Positions 61,350-64,000 of a DNA stretch of 64,000 bases are shown here, in pieces. This DNA comes from CAVRZR01 sp964354215 (GTDB taxonomy: Bacteria > Actinomycetota > Coriobacteriia > Anaerosomatales > CAVRZR01): assembly GCA_964354215.1 (NCBI GenBank), contig CAYGYT010000001.1:62001-126000 (forward strand), given 5' to 3'. The first letter of the stretch is position 1. Every line of letters starts with the position of its first letter. The notes beneath the pieces were generated by a model. That model was not told the DNA's origin, searched no databases, and saw only the letters and a program-made list of their open reading frames with translations. Both the position numbers and the translations under genes were made by a program.

Positions 61350-62014
61350 GCTCCGCCGATGCCGAGCGCGCGGAGCACCCCGCTGCGCTGTTCGCACGTC
61401 GAAAGCAGTACGAGCTCATCGCCCTCTCCGAGCACAGTATCCCCGTGCGGGATGACGACGCCCACGCCCGGCGAGATGATCGCGGCTATCTGGGTCTCTT
61501 CGGGCATGCGGATGTCGGCGAGGCGCTGACCGATCGATTGCGCGCCGCTCGGCAGGGTGACCTCCTCGATGGTAACGCCCTCGGCCTGCAGGCTCATGAG
61601 CGTTATGAGATCGCCGATACCGACCTCCTTCTCCACCAGGTTGTGGAGGATGGACGCCGAGGACACCGCGATGTCGACACCCCACTCCTTGGTGAAGAGC
61701 CACTCGTTCTCGGGGTGGTTCACGCGCGCGAAGACCGACTTGGCGCCGAAATGCTTCGAGAGAGTGGCCACGACAAGGTTGTCCTCGTCGTCGCCCGTGA
61801 CCGCGACGACGAGGTCGGTCTGGTCCGAGACGGCCATGCTGAGCACGGTGGGCTCGGCGGCATCCCCGCGAATCACGCGCACGGACGGGAGGCGAGTCCT
61901 CACACGCTCGGCCCTCTCGGGGCGCTGGTCGATCACGGTCACCTCATGCGACCGCCACAGCTTGTCGGCGAGGAACGCCCCCGACTTGCCCGCTCCCACG
62001 ATGGTGATCAGCAT
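61346..62014 (-). CDS. TrkA/KtrA-like RCK potassium channel regulator 1
   Basis: The 222-residue protein has a Rossmann RCK_N domain with IVGAGKSGAFLADKL (nucleotide-binding loop) and the acidic residue at the end of the second strand (VTVIDQRPE), followed by an RCK_C (TrkA_C) domain in the last 80 residues (GDLITLMSLQAEGVTIEEV...GEGDELVLLST). Such proteins gate Trk/Ktr-type K+ transporters in response to NAD(H), ATP or cyclic-di-AMP. Its own membrane partner is not in the window. It follows the second RCK gene by 11 bp on the minus strand. Confidence 0.9.
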   Translation of the reverse strand: MLITIVGAGKSGAFLADKLWRSHEVTVIDQRPERAERVRTRLPSVRVIRGDAAEPTVLSMAVSDQTDLVVAVTGDDEDNLVVATLSKHFGAKSVFARVNHPENEWLFTKEWGVDIAVSSASILHNLVEKEVGIGDLITLMSLQAEGVTIEEVTLPSGAQSIGQRLADIRMPEETQIAAIISPGVGVVIPHGDTVLGEGDELVLLSTCEQRSGVLRALGIGGA

Positions 62015-62025
62015 AGTGCGGCTCC

Positions 62026-62685
62026 CTACGTCGTACAGATGAGTTCGTCGAGGCGAGTCTGCCCGGCCTCGCTCACGTTCACGAACAGCCGGTCTCCCAG
62101 CCCTACTTCGTAGCCCGGTGGCGGGAGTAGGGCTTTCCCGTCCTGCACGATGGCAGCGATGCGCAGGTCGTTCGGCACCTCGATCTCGCTGAGCCTCCGG
62201 CCGACGAACGCCGCGGGTGCGTCGATCTCCATCATCCGTACGCTCCCGTCGCCGAACCGGTACTCACTGCGCGCCTCGGGGTGAGTGATCATGCCGAGGA
62301 TCTGCTCGCAGGTCCAGTCCACGCTCGATATCGTGCGTATGCCGAGTCCCCGGTAGATGATCGCGCGGGTGGGGTCGTAGATGCGCGCCACCACGTTCGG
62401 CACGTGGTAGTGGTCGCGTGCGATGCGGGCACTCACCACGTTGCTGTTGTCTCCGCTCGTGACAGCGGCAAACACGTGCGCCGTCTCGATGCCGGCGAGC
62501 TCGAGGACTTCCCTGTCGAACACCTCGCCTGTGAACTTCAACCCGCGGATGTCGTCCTCGATCTCCTCGAGCACGGTCTCGTCACGGTCTACGACGGAGA
62601 CCGTGTGGCCCTCGGCTTCAAGGACGTGCGCGAGGTAGCGACCAACGCGTCCGTACCCTCCGATCACGACATGCAGCTCGCTCAT
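62026..62685 (-). CDS. TrkA/KtrA-like RCK potassium channel regulator 2
   Basis: A 219-residue RCK protein with the nucleotide-binding loop IGGYGRVGRYLAHVLE, the acidic residue in VSVVDRDETVLEEIE and a C-terminal RCK_C domain (EIDAPAAFVGRRLSEIEVPNDLRIAAI...VGLGDRLFVNVSE). The ATG at 62685 follows GGGAG; the longer open frame is not coding. It is the first gene of a two-gene RCK operon. Paired RCK proteins are typical of CglK/Trk-like systems in Actinobacteria, whose membrane subunit is absent here. Confidence 0.9.
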   Translation of the reverse strand: MSELHVVIGGYGRVGRYLAHVLEAEGHTVSVVDRDETVLEEIEDDIRGLKFTGEVFDREVLELAGIETAHVFAAVTSGDNSNVVSARIARDHYHVPNVVARIYDPTRAIIYRGLGIRTISSVDWTCEQILGMITHPEARSEYRFGDGSVRMMEIDAPAAFVGRRLSEIEVPNDLRIAAIVQDGKALLPPPGYEVGLGDRLFVNVSEAGQTRLDELICTT

Positions 62686-62899
62686 CCGGCTTCTCCCTGC
62701 AACGTGCGACGGCGCCCCCGACTGCGTCGTCGGCCTCACCTGTGGATGCGTCAATCACTATACCCGCCTCTTCACGATGCCCAACGCCATGTCGTCGACA
62801 CGGGGTGTCAAGCGGGTTCACGCCGCGGTGGCTGGGAGCAGGCGTGTACGGCACGCGCGCCTGTGTGGGTAGGAACAACCGTGGTAGAGGGAGTCGCCC

Positions 62900-63607
62900 A
62901 TGCGCATCCACGGAATCCAGCACGTCCCGTTCGAGGATATGGCGCTCATCGCCGACTGGGCGCGGGAGCGCGGTCACGAGGTCGCGACCACGCTGGCGCG
63001 CACGGAGCAGTTCCCTGTTGTGGACACGTTCGATTGGCTCGTTATCATCGGCGGTCCGATGGCCGCCGATGATGAGACCGGCAATCCCTGGCTGCCAGGC
63101 GAGAAGGCGTTCGTGGCATCTGCCATCGAGGCCGGCCGCATGGTGCTGGGCGTGTGTCTCGGCGCGCAGATCGTCGCCGAGGTCATCGGCGGCGTTGTTC
63201 GTCGCAATCCCGAGAAGGAGATCGGCTGGTGGCCCGTGCAGGTTGGCGCGGCAGGCTGCATGTCGCCTGTCTTCAGCGTTCTCCCGCCCGAGTTCGTGGC
63301 CTGCCACTGGCATTCGGACACGTTCCTGTTGCCGGAGGGGTTGAGCACGGCGATGTGGAGCGAGGCATGCGCGAATCAGGCGTTCGAGTACTCGGATCGA
63401 GTCTGGGGCCTGCAGTTCCACCTGGAGTGGGACGAGCCGGCCGTGCGCGCACTCGTCGAACGTTGCGGCGACGAACTGGCAGGAGGACGATACGTCCAGC
63501 GAGCCGAGCAGCTTCTCGGCGACCTGGCGCGCTTCGCTGAGAGCCGGCAGCTCCTGTGGCTCATGCTTGACGCGATGGAACACGTAGGGCCAGGGACGTG
63601 CCCGTAG
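62900..63607 (+). CDS. Class I glutamine amidotransferase (GMP-synthase-like)
   Basis: The 235-residue protein is a single-domain class I amidotransferase with the nucleophile elbow GVCLGAQ (Cys86) and the His/Glu pair in LQFHLEW (His174, Glu176), so the triad is complete. It lacks a fused synthetase domain. Related stand-alone enzymes hydrolyse gamma-glutamyl compounds or donate ammonia to unknown partners. The ATG at 62900 is preceded by GAGGGAG. The upstream 214-bp spacer from the RCK operon holds no gene. Confidence 0.88.
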   Translation: MRIHGIQHVPFEDMALIADWARERGHEVATTLARTEQFPVVDTFDWLVIIGGPMAADDETGNPWLPGEKAFVASAIEAGRMVLGVCLGAQIVAEVIGGVVRRNPEKEIGWWPVQVGAAGCMSPVFSVLPPEFVACHWHSDTFLLPEGLSTAMWSEACANQAFEYSDRVWGLQFHLEWDEPAVRALVERCGDELAGGRYVQRAEQLLGDLARFAESRQLLWLMLDAMEHVGPGTCP

Positions 63608-63736
63608 AACGCGTCGGGGAGCGGGACGCCAGGGTGCCCTTCTTGTGGATGACGATCCCCTCTGCATCGACAAACCTGCAACATCGGGGTATGCACACAG
63701 AGTCACGTACTCTCGCCTCGCGTTGGGGGGAACACG

Positions 63737-64000
63737 GTGAGCGACACAGGTAATGGACTCGTGCTCGACTGCCGGGACCTGCGCAAGACCTTCGGCGACC
63801 TCGTTGCCGTGGACGGCGTGGGGTTCTCCATCGCCGAGGGCGAGACGTACGGACTTCTGGGGCCCAACGGTGCCGGCAAGACCACGTCGATCTCGATGAT
63901 CTGCGGTCTTCTTGAGCGCGACGCCGGCGAGGTCATCATCGACGGGGAACCGCTCACGACCAGGAGCGTGGGAGTGAAGCGCGCCGTCGGGTACGTACCG
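63737..64000 (+). CDS. ABC transporter ATP-binding protein (truncated by window end)
   Basis: The first 88 codons are seen, from a GTG at 63737 after a GGGGGG ribosome binding site. The sequence includes LRKTFGDLVAVDGVGFSIAEGE and Walker A GPNGAGKTT, followed by SISMICGLLERDAGEVIIDGE and VGYVP, as in CcmA/NatA-like export ATPases (ABC-2 group). The rest, with the signature and Walker B motifs, lies outside the window, so substrate and direction are unknown. Confidence 0.9.
   Translation, partial: MSDTGNGLVLDCRDLRKTFGDLVAVDGVGFSIAEGETYGLLGPNGAGKTTSISMICGLLERDAGEVIIDGEPLTTRSVGVKRAVGYVP

Overview
The window is the replication-origin region of a high-GC Gram-positive chromosome, most likely a deep actinobacterial lineage of the Coriobacteriia/Anaerosomatales type. 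That placement is inferred from the high GC content, the frequent GTG and TTG starts and the gene content, not from a marker search. On the minus strand the order is parB-parA-rsmG-jag-yidC-yidD-rnpA-rpmH. On the plus strand it is GHKL-ATPase/wHTH gene-dnaA-dnaN-recF-dciA-gyrB-membrane protein-gyrA. The two arms diverge from a roughly 700 bp oriC carrying eight DnaA-box-like 9-mers. Two parS sites lie between rsmG and jag, one of them built over the rsmG start codon.

From 16.5 to 36.8 kb the window encodes the cell surface. Five large secreted proteins (1456, 964, 1029, 434 and 707 aa) have different N-terminal modules: Ig-like repeats, a subtilisin protease, and an NHL beta-propeller. They all end in what looks like the same C-terminal module of about 80-100 residues, finishing in arginine. 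Between them lie a HAD phosphatase, a MacAB-like exporter (membrane fusion protein, ATPase, permease), a bifunctional nuclease, a YjbQ protein and tRNA-Ile(GAT).

From 36.9 to 51.5 kb are a DEAD-box helicase, a minus-strand lipid-modification operon (FAD oxidoreductase, DUF1365, cyclopropane-fatty-acid synthase) opposite a short-chain dehydrogenase, and a very large cyclic beta-1,2-glucan synthase of about 2956 aa.

The most unusual stretch is 51.7-53.1 kb. A membrane-anchored rhodanese-thioredoxin fusion has an in-frame TGA exactly where the first cysteine of the thioredoxin CxxC motif belongs, followed by a bacterial-SECIS-like hairpin. I read it as a selenoprotein. Its promoter contains a palindrome resembling a CsoR/CstR-type operator. 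Directly downstream is about 500 bp with no credible ORF but many local hairpins and a strong terminator, a candidate large structured RNA.

The last part holds amt-glnK, a YyaL/DUF255 protein, tRNA-Ala(TGC), a DUF4126 membrane protein, an MFS transporter, a KimA-like potassium importer convergent with two TrkA/RCK proteins, a class I glutamine amidotransferase, and the start of an ABC transporter ATPase cut by the window end. No rRNA, CRISPR array, insertion sequence or prophage was seen.
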